A stretch of 64,000 nt of DNA from Ralstonia sp. UBA689. GTDB lineage: Bacteria; Pseudomonadota; Gammaproteobacteria; Burkholderiales; Burkholderiaceae. This document shows, piece after piece, positions 1 to 7,966 of the stretch. The notes under the pieces were generated by a model. It searched no databases, was not told the DNA's origin, and saw only the letters and a program-made list of their open reading frames with translations. Location of the stretch: the NCBI RefSeq assembly GCF_002298975.1, contig NZ_DBMV01000021.1, forward strand, positions 124,001 through 188,000, read 5' to 3'. The position numbers and the translations under genes were made by a program. The stretch's first letter is position 1. Each line of letters begins with the position of its first letter.

Positions 1-1
1 G

Positions 2-637
2 GCGGGGGAGGGAAGCTTCACTTGTTGCTACAAGCTCAAAGGCACCGAGTTTACGGTGAGGTGGGGGTATTACGACGTAGACCAATGGCACAAAGGCGAT
101 AAGCAAGAGTTCCATGCCGAAGCCAAGGTAACGATGCCGCCGTCGCCAGTGCCGGACAAGATTGGCACCCGCATCCTGAATGTGCACTTCTACCCCGACC
201 ACCATGTGGAGATGGCGTTCCCCGGAAAGATGCTGGGTGACACGCGTATGCCGATCGTGGAGGTGTCCAAATGGATGGATCGGTATCAAGCGCAGTTGGA
301 TCAGCGCTATGACGAGCGGGAAGACCAAACGTTCCGGCGCGTGGCTCGCGTCATTGCGGGAGCGTGGGTCAAGTACCACTTGGTCAACCAAGAGGATCTG
401 CAGCAATACACCTATTTCAATCTGCTCGTGAACAAGCACTTCGATGCCCACCCGGAAGTGCAGAAGCTGCTGCAGCGAGCCAAAGACGCGCCAGGCCAGT
501 TCAGCCAAGCGATGCAGGCACTGTCATCGCAGGTGCTGGCCGAACTCAAGAGCAACCAGTTCAAGCCCGTCCCCGTGCCTGCCATTCCCGATGGCCTACT
601 GCCGCCGCCGCGTGTAAAGGAGAACGACGATGAATGA
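2..637 (+). CDS. DUF3304-family protein, 5'-truncated by window edge
   Basis: The frame is open to the left edge, so the true start lies outside; an internal GTG at 56 is probably not the start. The visible N-terminal part has an SFTCCYKL segment, then VRWGYY and a VHFYPDHHVE stretch, the layout I associate with DUF3304 proteins of Burkholderia and Ralstonia T6SS loci. No membrane segment is seen; the C-terminus is Pro-rich and acidic. The stop overlaps the start of the Tle1-like gene by 8 bases, implying translational coupling. DUF3304 genes often sit beside T6SS lipase-type effectors, so an immunity or accessory role is plausible, but this is inference from position. A signal peptide, if any, is outside the window. 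Confidence 0.7.
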   Translation, partial: AGEGSFTCCYKLKGTEFTVRWGYYDVDQWHKGDKQEFHAEAKVTMPPSPVPDKIGTRILNVHFYPDHHVEMAFPGKMLGDTRMPIVEVSKWMDRYQAQLDQRYDEREDQTFRRVARVIAGAWVKYHLVNQEDLQQYTYFNLLVNKHFDAHPEVQKLLQRAKDAPGQFSQAMQALSSQVLAELKSNQFKPVPVPAIPDGLLPPPRVKENDDE

Positions 638-2897
638 GCGAGTCAAACTCGATCCGGACGATGCAACGCCGCTGGATGTCTACACGACATTGATGGCACA
701 TAGCGCATCGGACTATCCAAGAGGGGATTGCCTGCCGTGCGGTGCCACCATCCGCATGGGGTTCTTCTTCGATGCTTTTGGACGGCACCGCGATGTGGAT
801 GACAAGACCAGCTCGCAATACTCCAACATCTGCAGGCTGTGGGAAGCGCATCGAACCATGGTGGATAAGCGCAGACCAGTCAATCAGTTTTGGCTCCGCT
901 TCTATTACTCAGGCCTTGGCACGCCGCTCAACGAAGATGCGGAGTCCAATGCGTGGATCAACGCGGCGGTGGCGGCAGCCAAACTCGGTGCCAAGCAAGG
1001 TCAAAAGACCGCAAAGGCGGTTGGCGAGTCTGTGGGGCGGGCCAAGGGAGTGCCAGAGAAACTTGATGTCGCAAAAAGAGTAAAGAAAGCGGGGCAGGAT
1101 GCTGCCAAAGATTTTTCCTTCAGACCGATCGCCCAAGCGTACCAAGATTTCCGCAAGGACATCGAGAACGTCCCCCGAATGGCGCGCCGCATTACCAATG
1201 TCCTGGGCGCCTCACCAGAGCGAATCTGGGAGCGCACCAAGGCGGGCGGGGTTGCGCTGTACCGCAACGTCAAGAAGGACATCAAAACGAATCCTCTGAA
1301 GGTCGCGCAAACCGTGGCGCGCCAGCTTTTCACAGGCATCGTGGCTGAAAACGTCGCAATCGTGCGCGACAACGCCGTGATGGCGGAATACTTTGGCACC
1401 GGGGTCGATACCCGACTGATCTCCGCCAAGGATCAGTTTGAGGAAGCTTATAAGGCGGTCAAGGCACAGATGCCGAAGGTCCGACGGATCGAGGTCTCGG
1501 TATTTGGTGCGGACCGGGGCTGCGTGCTCGCTCGCGCCTTCATCAATGATCTTGAAAAGAAATACAAGCGCAAAGATGACACCGATCTGGCAATTGAGGG
1601 TGTGGAAATTCAGATCAAGTTTCTGGGCTTGCTCGATGCCGTGTCTTCCATCATGTCGGAAGAAACGGGCAATCTGATTGGGATGATTCCATACCTCGGA
1701 ACCATCAAGGCGAACTATAAAGATCGGCAGATGGCGGTGCCCGCCAGCGTGAAGCGCTGTGTGCACTTTGCCGCCGCTCACGAGATGCGCTTCTACCAGC
1801 GACTGGATAGTCTGGAAAAGACACGGGGCGAACAGATTCTTTACCCGGGCACCAGCACCGATGTGGTGGGTGGTGCGCCCAACGGGTCGCTCGGCTTTCA
1901 CGCCGAGTTGATGCGCATGCCATTACGCGACATGCTGATCGAGGCGGTCAAGGCGGGCACTGCCATGGACACGATGGAGGATCTGTATGTCTACAAGAAC
2001 AAGACATTTGACAAATTCTCGATCGCCCAGCCCATCACCTATCAAGGCAAGTCTTACCGCCTCAAGGAATTGGTCGATGGGTATCGCACCATCGTGCCCC
2101 GTGCGTCGGGGCTCGATCTTGTCGCGCACTCAAAGGTCTTCCTACGCTGGATCGCCGTGCGCTATCAAGACCCCAAGTTCCGAGGCTCTGTTACGGACCC
2201 GATGGCCGACTGGGAGCAACAGATTAAGACGGCGGAGCAGGAGCGCAGGGCGGCAAAGTCGGCGCTTGATCTGGAAATGCAGCGGCAGGGTGTCAGCATG
2301 AGCATGCTGTCATCTCGAAGCCCGCAGGATCAGGCCACGCTGCTTCAACTGAAGGCGCAAAGCGATGCCGCACAACGGCGATACCAAGCGTTGATTGCCA
2401 CAGCGCCAAAGCAAGACTTTTCCAGCGTTTGGCAGCGTCTCGATCATGAGGCGGCCGACATGACAGCCCGCTGGAAAAAGATGGAGCCCGAATACGAAGC
2501 GGAACAGCGCGAGAAGTCTGTCTATTCCTTCAACCGGAAGCCAACCTATACGCCGATCATTTTTGCTCCGGCGCATGTCCAGCATGTGGATCTGACCGGT
2601 GAACAAATTGAGCTTGTCAAGGCGTGGCAGGCAGGCGCAGAAGGACGCAACCCCTTGTCTGATCAGGTCATGGCGCTTTTTGACATGCTTGTGCACGACA
2701 CCCTGTTGACGAGTTGGCAGGATCACGTGCTCGCGCCGACCTTGTATTTCAGAACACGCGAAAAGGATACCTTCGGCACGACAAACTTCGGCAAGGAAGA
2801 TAAGCAGAGACGGGCAGATGATGCGCTTGCTGACCGGATCGAGAAGCAGCACAAGCAGTGGCAGGAGAGTAACGGACGAGCGACGACCCCTCGCTAG
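630..2897 (+). CDS. Tle1/DUF2235-like T6SS protein, apparently catalytically degenerate
   Basis: A 755-residue protein with DUF2235 (Tle1 phospholipase) landmarks: GFFFDAFG (about 44-51), YYSGLGT (92-98), a nucleophile-elbow-like FGADRG (292-297) followed by ARAFIN, and LGLLDAVSS (332-340). In active Tle1-type enzymes the elbow reads G-x-S-x-G and a later PG-x-H-S-D-x-G-G block gives a conserved His. Here the elbow Ser is Asp295, and the later block reads YPGTSTDVVGG (405-415), without the His. Residues 105-290 form a long Ala/Lys-rich, probably helical insertion. The start is supported by AAAGGAG just upstream. It lies between DUF3304 and PAAR genes, which fits effector-like or spike-associated cargo. 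Loss of lipase activity is inferred from motifs only. Confidence 0.75.
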   Translation: MNERVKLDPDDATPLDVYTTLMAHSASDYPRGDCLPCGATIRMGFFFDAFGRHRDVDDKTSSQYSNICRLWEAHRTMVDKRRPVNQFWLRFYYSGLGTPLNEDAESNAWINAAVAAAKLGAKQGQKTAKAVGESVGRAKGVPEKLDVAKRVKKAGQDAAKDFSFRPIAQAYQDFRKDIENVPRMARRITNVLGASPERIWERTKAGGVALYRNVKKDIKTNPLKVAQTVARQLFTGIVAENVAIVRDNAVMAEYFGTGVDTRLISAKDQFEEAYKAVKAQMPKVRRIEVSVFGADRGCVLARAFINDLEKKYKRKDDTDLAIEGVEIQIKFLGLLDAVSSIMSEETGNLIGMIPYLGTIKANYKDRQMAVPASVKRCVHFAAAHEMRFYQRLDSLEKTRGEQILYPGTSTDVVGGAPNGSLGFHAELMRMPLRDMLIEAVKAGTAMDTMEDLYVYKNKTFDKFSIAQPITYQGKSYRLKELVDGYRTIVPRASGLDLVAHSKVFLRWIAVRYQDPKFRGSVTDPMADWEQQIKTAEQERRAAKSALDLEMQRQGVSMSMLSSRSPQDQATLLQLKAQSDAAQRRYQALIATAPKQDFSSVWQRLDHEAADMTARWKKMEPEYEAEQREKSVYSFNRKPTYTPIIFAPAHVQHVDLTGEQIELVKAWQAGAEGRNPLSDQVMALFDMLVHDTLLTSWQDHVLAPTLYFRTREKDTFGTTNFGKEDKQRRADDALADRIEKQHKQWQESNGRATTPR

Positions 2898-2954
2898 CCG
2901 ACGTCGTGGGATTGCCGTACTGGACCGCAGCTTAAGATTTTGGACGAATCGGAA

Positions 2955-3212
2955 ATGCCAGGAATTATTCGGGTAGGTGACCGCCATACGGGTGGCGGCG
3001 TGGTGGTGGCGGGCTCGCCCACGTGCATTTTCATGGAGCGTGCCGTTGCGCGCCTCTTTGACCCGGTCACGTGTCCCAAGCATAGCGACAACCGAATCGC
3101 GACGGCGACATCTGGAGCGTTCGACAACGGAATCGAGATCGCCCAGGATGGCGATCGGTGCGAGTGCGGCTGCCATCTGATTTCCTCACTGCCCAATAGC
3201 GGCCGCCGCTGA
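2955..3212 (+). CDS. PAAR-domain T6SS spike-tip protein
   Basis: A small protein of about 85 residues beginning MPGIIRVGDRHTGGG, typical of PAAR proteins, which cap the VgrG spike and carry effectors. Internal GSPT, a CPKH segment and the late CECGC Cys cluster fit the PAAR fold, where His and Cys bind a metal at the tip. I chose ATG at 2955 because PAAR proteins usually begin at this point; an upstream in-frame TTG at 2940 would add five residues. It follows the Tle1-like gene by 57 bases and precedes the next gene by 3 bases. No C-terminal toxin extension is present, so any effector would be bound non-covalently. The neighbouring Tle1-like protein is the obvious candidate. Confidence 0.85.
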   Translation: MPGIIRVGDRHTGGGVVVAGSPTCIFMERAVARLFDPVTCPKHSDNRIATATSGAFDNGIEIAQDGDRCECGCHLISSLPNSGRR

Positions 3213-3215
3213 CCG

Positions 3216-4496
3216 ATGGCGCTGGACTTTTCGAAGCTGCCCCCCGAGGAGCGGCCTCCTGAGCCACCGTCCCGGTTTGTATGGACGGTGGTGTTTTTCG
3301 TGATCACGCTGCTTGCCATTCTGGCCGTGCTGATGCTCTGGCCGGCAGGTGAGCCGACAAACGGGGCTTGGTTTTGGACGTGTGTCACGCTATTTCCATC
3401 GGGCATTGCGGCGTTTGTGGTCTCGCGGCGCTACAGCGTGTACGAAGGCCGTCGTCTTGATGCCCAGGCCTGGAATGACGCACGCGAGCGACACAACACG
3501 CAAGCGTTCGCACGAGAAAGCATCCCCGTGCTGGTGCTTGGCGCCGCAATTCGCGTGACGGAAAACGACGCTGAGAATGACGTCCAGCACATCATGGATC
3601 GTAGCTTGATGCCGGCAGCGCAAGCTTCTCCGCACGAGGAGAACGAATCCATTGTCACTCGCTGGCTACAACCTGTTGAGGCGCGGTTGGCAAGCGATGA
3701 CGCAGAGCGGCATGAGTTCATTCTGGACTGGCTCTACGGTTGTTTGTTGAAGGATCTGAGCGATGCGATTGGCGCTTTGCCGCCGGACCTGCCACTTCGT
3801 GTGGTGATTGATCTCTCGGGATACCGTGGTGGCGTTGATCCGGTTGCGATATGGCAGGGAAGATGGACGGGGCTTGATATGCGGATCGCCCACGCCGAAC
3901 GAGCGGCTGAGCAACTTGACACGATGGCCCTGGATGCATGGCTCGATGACCGAGTCAACTTACTCAGCAAAACCGCACTGCTCCTGATTTCGGTGTCTCT
4001 GAGCCAAGTAATCGAGGGCACTCCGTTGGAAGGGACGGCAGAGGCCGGTGTGGGCTTGCTATTGGCGTCAACGGCCCTTCGTCGCGAATACAAACTGGCT
4101 CCGATTGCTGCCATCCATCGGCCGGTGCGGGCGGATAACGATCGAGTGGACCATGCCCTGACCAATGCACTTCGTTGGGGTGGCGCTGAGCCGAAGTCGC
4201 TGGAAAACGTGTGGACGACTGGATTCGATGGTGAGTCCGGTGGTCCCCTCAATTCGGCACTGAGCCAAGCTGGCACCACCTCCGGACAGGAAATCGAGAG
4301 CAAGGCGTGCGATCTCGATCTGACGGTGGGGCACACAGGGCCGTCGGCGGGATGGCTCGCAGCGGCGTGCGCGGTCCACTGGACGAATCAGTCTGCGGCG
4401 AGTCAGCTTATCGTTCAGCATCACTTTGACCATACGGTAGCGGCGGTCGTCGTCGCTGCGCACAACGAATCAATGAAATCGAGTACTGGCGCATGA
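3216..4496 (+). CDS. T6SS-cluster membrane protein with ketosynthase-like C-terminal half
   Basis: A 426-residue protein with two predicted membrane helices near the N-terminus (about 21-42 and 49-69) followed by a soluble domain. I do not recognise a named family. By eye the C-terminal half resembles the second half of beta-ketoacyl synthases: EAGVGLLLAS (276-285) where these have an E-G-A-G core strand, then a helix and strand resembling their A-E-A-G region, and VGHTGPSAG (371-379) where ketosynthases have their G-H-T-x-G-A-A-G motif. The nucleophile Cys motif is not apparent, so a structural rather than catalytic role is more likely. It starts 3 bases after the PAAR gene and overlaps tssM by an ATGA junction, so it is probably a T6SS accessory protein. 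Confidence 0.7.
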   Translation: MALDFSKLPPEERPPEPPSRFVWTVVFFVITLLAILAVLMLWPAGEPTNGAWFWTCVTLFPSGIAAFVVSRRYSVYEGRRLDAQAWNDARERHNTQAFARESIPVLVLGAAIRVTENDAENDVQHIMDRSLMPAAQASPHEENESIVTRWLQPVEARLASDDAERHEFILDWLYGCLLKDLSDAIGALPPDLPLRVVIDLSGYRGGVDPVAIWQGRWTGLDMRIAHAERAAEQLDTMALDAWLDDRVNLLSKTALLLISVSLSQVIEGTPLEGTAEAGVGLLLASTALRREYKLAPIAAIHRPVRADNDRVDHALTNALRWGGAEPKSLENVWTTGFDGESGGPLNSALSQAGTTSGQEIESKACDLDLTVGHTGPSAGWLAAACAVHWTNQSAASQLIVQHHFDHTVAAVVVAAHNESMKSSTGA

Positions 4497-7400
4497 ACCG
4501 GAAATTCCGACTCGACCTGTTTGGCACCCTAGTCCTCGTTGTTATACCAGGCTTGATCGTTTGGTATCGACCGCACTGGATTGGCCTGGCGCCCGAGAAC
4601 AGGGGGCTTGCTTTGGTTGTCTTGTGTGCCATTTTCCTGGTACTGCTGCTGGCGTTCAGCTTCAGTGACTCGTCGCGGCCAGCAGTCGCATTGCATGCCT
4701 TGAAGCAGTGGGTCTTGAAGCACGGCAATCGACCGTCTTCCGCATCGACAGTGGATCACCGGAATGAAGAGCAGGCGCGTGCCATGACGCTCAAGCATTT
4801 GCTTGCGGACCGTCACGGCTGGCGCTGGCGTTACCGCGACCGCTGGGTGCTCGTCGTCGGCGACGAACCGCTGATCAAGCTTCTAGCGCCTGGCCTGGCT
4901 GAGACCGGCTACATGCTCACTGGCGACACCGTCCTGCTCTACGCGAAGCAGACCGGCAATACGCTCGACACCGACTGGCTTGCTCAGATCCGACGACTGC
5001 GCCGCCGTCGCCCGGTCGACGCAGTCGTGGTGGTCACACGCAATCGAAGCGCCCCCAATACGCCATTCGACCCGGACAACCTTGCTCAACGGCTGGCCCG
5101 TCACGCCCGCGCGCTGGGCTGGGCCGCCCCCGTGTACCTGCTCAACGCAACTACCTTTAGCGGCAACGCGTCGGGCCCGGACGAGACCATCGGTTTCACC
5201 TGGGCCAATTCACGCGTGAACGCCGAGCAGATCGACGCGTCGCTGCTGGATCTCGCACACAACCTCGCGGACGGGGGCGTGGTCCGCCTCACGCAGAATC
5301 CTCTCGACCGCTATCCCGCCGAACTCTCACAGCACATCTCTGGCTTGCACGCTGCGTTGTCGGGCCTGGTGTTGCAGACCGCCCAGTCGCGCTTCTGGCG
5401 CAACGCCGTGCATGGGCTGCTGTTCGCGCCGCTGGGCAAGACACGTGACCCGGTTCAGCCGGTTCCTGGCGAGGACGGTGAAGACAATCCACTGGTACCT
5501 CCACCCCAGCACCCGGTCTGGCAGACCGTTGCCGAGCATAGCCGCAAGGTCTATGGCCGTCGAGTCGGCTTTTCGTGGTCGTCCACGGCGGCTTGGGGGA
5601 TCACCGCGCTTGTCGGCTGCTGGATCGTCGGCACCATGCTTTCGGGCTTCACGAACCGGGCAACGATACAGACCGCCGCGGACACGCTCAATGGCCTGTC
5701 CGTGACGCAGGACCGTACACGGGCCCTGCTGACGCTGGACAGCCTCGACAAACAGATCGAAACGCTGGAGACCCGTCAACGCGACGGCGCGCCGTGGATC
5801 ACCCGATTCGGCCTGAACCGCGACACTGCCTTGCTGGACACGTTGTGGCCCGGGTATGCGAACGCCGCCGGCCGCATTCTCGTCGGCCCGATGCGCCGCA
5901 AGCTCGAGGAACGCCTGCGCCAGCTTGGCTCTTCCACCGATGCGCAGATCGCCAGCGCCGGCAGCACGCAAGTGCAGGCGGCCTACGACACCCTCAAGGC
6001 CTATCTGATGTTGGCCAAGCCGGAGCGGGTCGTCCCCGCCTTCCTGACGCCGCAACTCGTGGCCACCGCCGTACCCGCACGCCCAGGCAATGCATCCGTC
6101 TCCTCCGGCACCTGGGAAGACCTGCGGCAACACACCATCGCATTCCTTGCAACCCACCTTGGACACAGCGCAGGGCAAGACGGCACAACGCTCGCGATCG
6201 ACCCGGACGTCGGGCTCGTCGCAGCGGCACGCCAGACCATCATCGGTGTGCGCGGTATCCAGAACTCCCGCGATGCGCTCTACCAGCAGATCCTAGAGGA
6301 GGCGACTAAATACCCGCCCGTCACGCTTGCCATGCTTCTGGGCGAGACCACCAGCCGGGGCCTGTTCGACGCGACCACAGCCATCCCGGGCGTGTTCACA
6401 CGCGCCGCATGGGACGGACGCATTGCCAAGGCAATCGATGAAGCCAGCGAGCAGCGCAATGTTGCAGGCGACTGGGTGCTGTCGGACGTCAAGACGGCCA
6501 ACCAGGCACCCTCGACCCTCAAAGCCGAATTGCGCCAGCGGTATTTTGACGACTACACCCGCGCGTGGGCGTTGTTCCTCAATGGGCTGCGCTGGCAGAC
6601 CGTGCCCACCCTGTCCGGTACCGTTGACCAGCTCACGCTGCTGGGTGACCCGCAACGCTCGCCATTGGTCGCCCTGATGAATGCGATCGTGTATCAGGCC
6701 GGGGCGGGCGCCACCACGCAATCGCTCTCCGACACCCTGCTGGGTAAGGCGCAGCAACTCGTCGGCGCCGGCGAGAAGGACCCCTCGAAGCAGACGCAAG
6801 CCCAGTTGGCGCCGCTCGCCGCTGCATTCGGGCCGATCCTGCGCCTGACCGGCAGCGACCTCGTGTCGGGTGCGCCGGCAAACGGCAAGACCGGCGTGCA
6901 GCTCGCCGCGACAGGCGACCTAAGCCTCGCGCGCTATCTCGAGCGCGTCACCGCCATGCGTCTCAAAGCCCAGCAAATGGTGTCGAGTCCGGATGCCGAC
7001 GCCATGTCGCGCCTCGCGGCGCAATCAGTACTGCAGGGCAAGACCTCGGACATCGCGGACAGTCGCGACTACGCGAGCCGGCTGGCAGCGAGCCTGGGCG
7101 AACAGTGGGCGGGTTTCGGTGCGCTGTTCCAGGCGCCACTCGATCAGACCTGGGAGGTGGTGGTGCAGCCGGCCGCATCCAGCCTGAATGAGATCTGGCG
7201 CACCTCCATTGTGGCGGACTGGAACAAGGCCTTTGGGGGCCGCTATCCGTTCGCAGACTCCGATAACGACGCCTCCTTGCCCGAGATGGCGCGCTTCATG
7301 CGCCCCGACATCGGCGTCCTGACGCAGTTCGTCACGACACAACTGGCGGGTGTCGTCGAACGCCAGGGTGACCGCTGGGTCGCCGCGCAAGGCGCCAACC

Positions 7401-7966
7401 ACGGCGCCCTCGCGCTCGACCCGGCGTTCCTGGACGGGCTCAATCGGCTCACCCGGGTGGCGACGGTGCTGTTCCCATCGGGGGACGCCCATCTGCGCTT
7501 TGATCTGCGCGCGGTTCCCGCCTCCGGTGTCACGGATACGCGATACGTGTTCTCGGGGCGAGAACTGCACTATTTCAATCAGAAGGAGGAGTGGGTGCCG
7601 TTCGAGTGGCCGGGCCAGACGCTTGAGAACCTCTCCCACATCGAATGGCAGACCGAGCAGGGCGGACTGCGCTCGGCACTGGACGCGCAAGGGCGGTTTG
7701 GGCTGATCCGGCTGCTGGAGCGCGCCAAGGTCTCCCAACAGGACAACGCACGTTACCTGGTGACCTGGACGCCCGATATGAGCCAAGCCATCGCGCTGCG
7801 TGTGCAGCTGCGCAGCGAAGCGGGGGCAGGGCCCCTCGATGTGTTGCAACTGCGGCGCTTCACGCTGCCGGCGCGGATCTTTGTGACCGGGGCAGCGAAG
7901 GCAGGACCGAAGCCCATCGCCATCAACGCCGGGGCTCCGCGCGCCGTGTCGGCGGAGGTGCAGTGA
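4493..7966 (+). CDS. tssM: Type VI secretion inner-membrane protein TssM (IcmF family)
   Basis: An 1157-residue IcmF/TssM homologue, the inner-membrane scaffold of the T6SS membrane complex that binds TssL and the lipoprotein TssJ. N-terminal membrane segments lie at about 9-25 and 40-57; a third is near residues 363-383 before the long periplasmic region. The C-terminal part has the usual IcmF layout ending in a beta-rich domain that would contact TssJ. The cytoplasmic domain starts at the expected place (WVLVVGDEPLIKLL, 118-131), but a G-x(4)-GK[ST] Walker A is missing there, so NTP binding is doubtful. It overlaps the upstream gene (ATGA) and tssA (TGATG), consistent with one operon. Confidence 0.93.
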   Translation: MNRKFRLDLFGTLVLVVIPGLIVWYRPHWIGLAPENRGLALVVLCAIFLVLLLAFSFSDSSRPAVALHALKQWVLKHGNRPSSASTVDHRNEEQARAMTLKHLLADRHGWRWRYRDRWVLVVGDEPLIKLLAPGLAETGYMLTGDTVLLYAKQTGNTLDTDWLAQIRRLRRRRPVDAVVVVTRNRSAPNTPFDPDNLAQRLARHARALGWAAPVYLLNATTFSGNASGPDETIGFTWANSRVNAEQIDASLLDLAHNLADGGVVRLTQNPLDRYPAELSQHISGLHAALSGLVLQTAQSRFWRNAVHGLLFAPLGKTRDPVQPVPGEDGEDNPLVPPPQHPVWQTVAEHSRKVYGRRVGFSWSSTAAWGITALVGCWIVGTMLSGFTNRATIQTAADTLNGLSVTQDRTRALLTLDSLDKQIETLETRQRDGAPWITRFGLNRDTALLDTLWPGYANAAGRILVGPMRRKLEERLRQLGSSTDAQIASAGSTQVQAAYDTLKAYLMLAKPERVVPAFLTPQLVATAVPARPGNASVSSGTWEDLRQHTIAFLATHLGHSAGQDGTTLAIDPDVGLVAAARQTIIGVRGIQNSRDALYQQILEEATKYPPVTLAMLLGETTSRGLFDATTAIPGVFTRAAWDGRIAKAIDEASEQRNVAGDWVLSDVKTANQAPSTLKAELRQRYFDDYTRAWALFLNGLRWQTVPTLSGTVDQLTLLGDPQRSPLVALMNAIVYQAGAGATTQSLSDTLLGKAQQLVGAGEKDPSKQTQAQLAPLAAAFGPILRLTGSDLVSGAPANGKTGVQLAATGDLSLARYLERVTAMRLKAQQMVSSPDADAMSRLAAQSVLQGKTSDIADSRDYASRLAASLGEQWAGFGALFQAPLDQTWEVVVQPAASSLNEIWRTSIVADWNKAFGGRYPFADSDNDASLPEMARFMRPDIGVLTQFVTTQLAGVVERQGDRWVAAQGANHGALALDPAFLDGLNRLTRVATVLFPSGDAHLRFDLRAVPASGVTDTRYVFSGRELHYFNQKEEWVPFEWPGQTLENLSHIEWQTEQGGLRSALDAQGRFGLIRLLERAKVSQQDNARYLVTWTPDMSQAIALRVQLRSEAGAGPLDVLQLRRFTLPARIFVTGAAKAGPKPIAINAGAPRAVSAEVQ

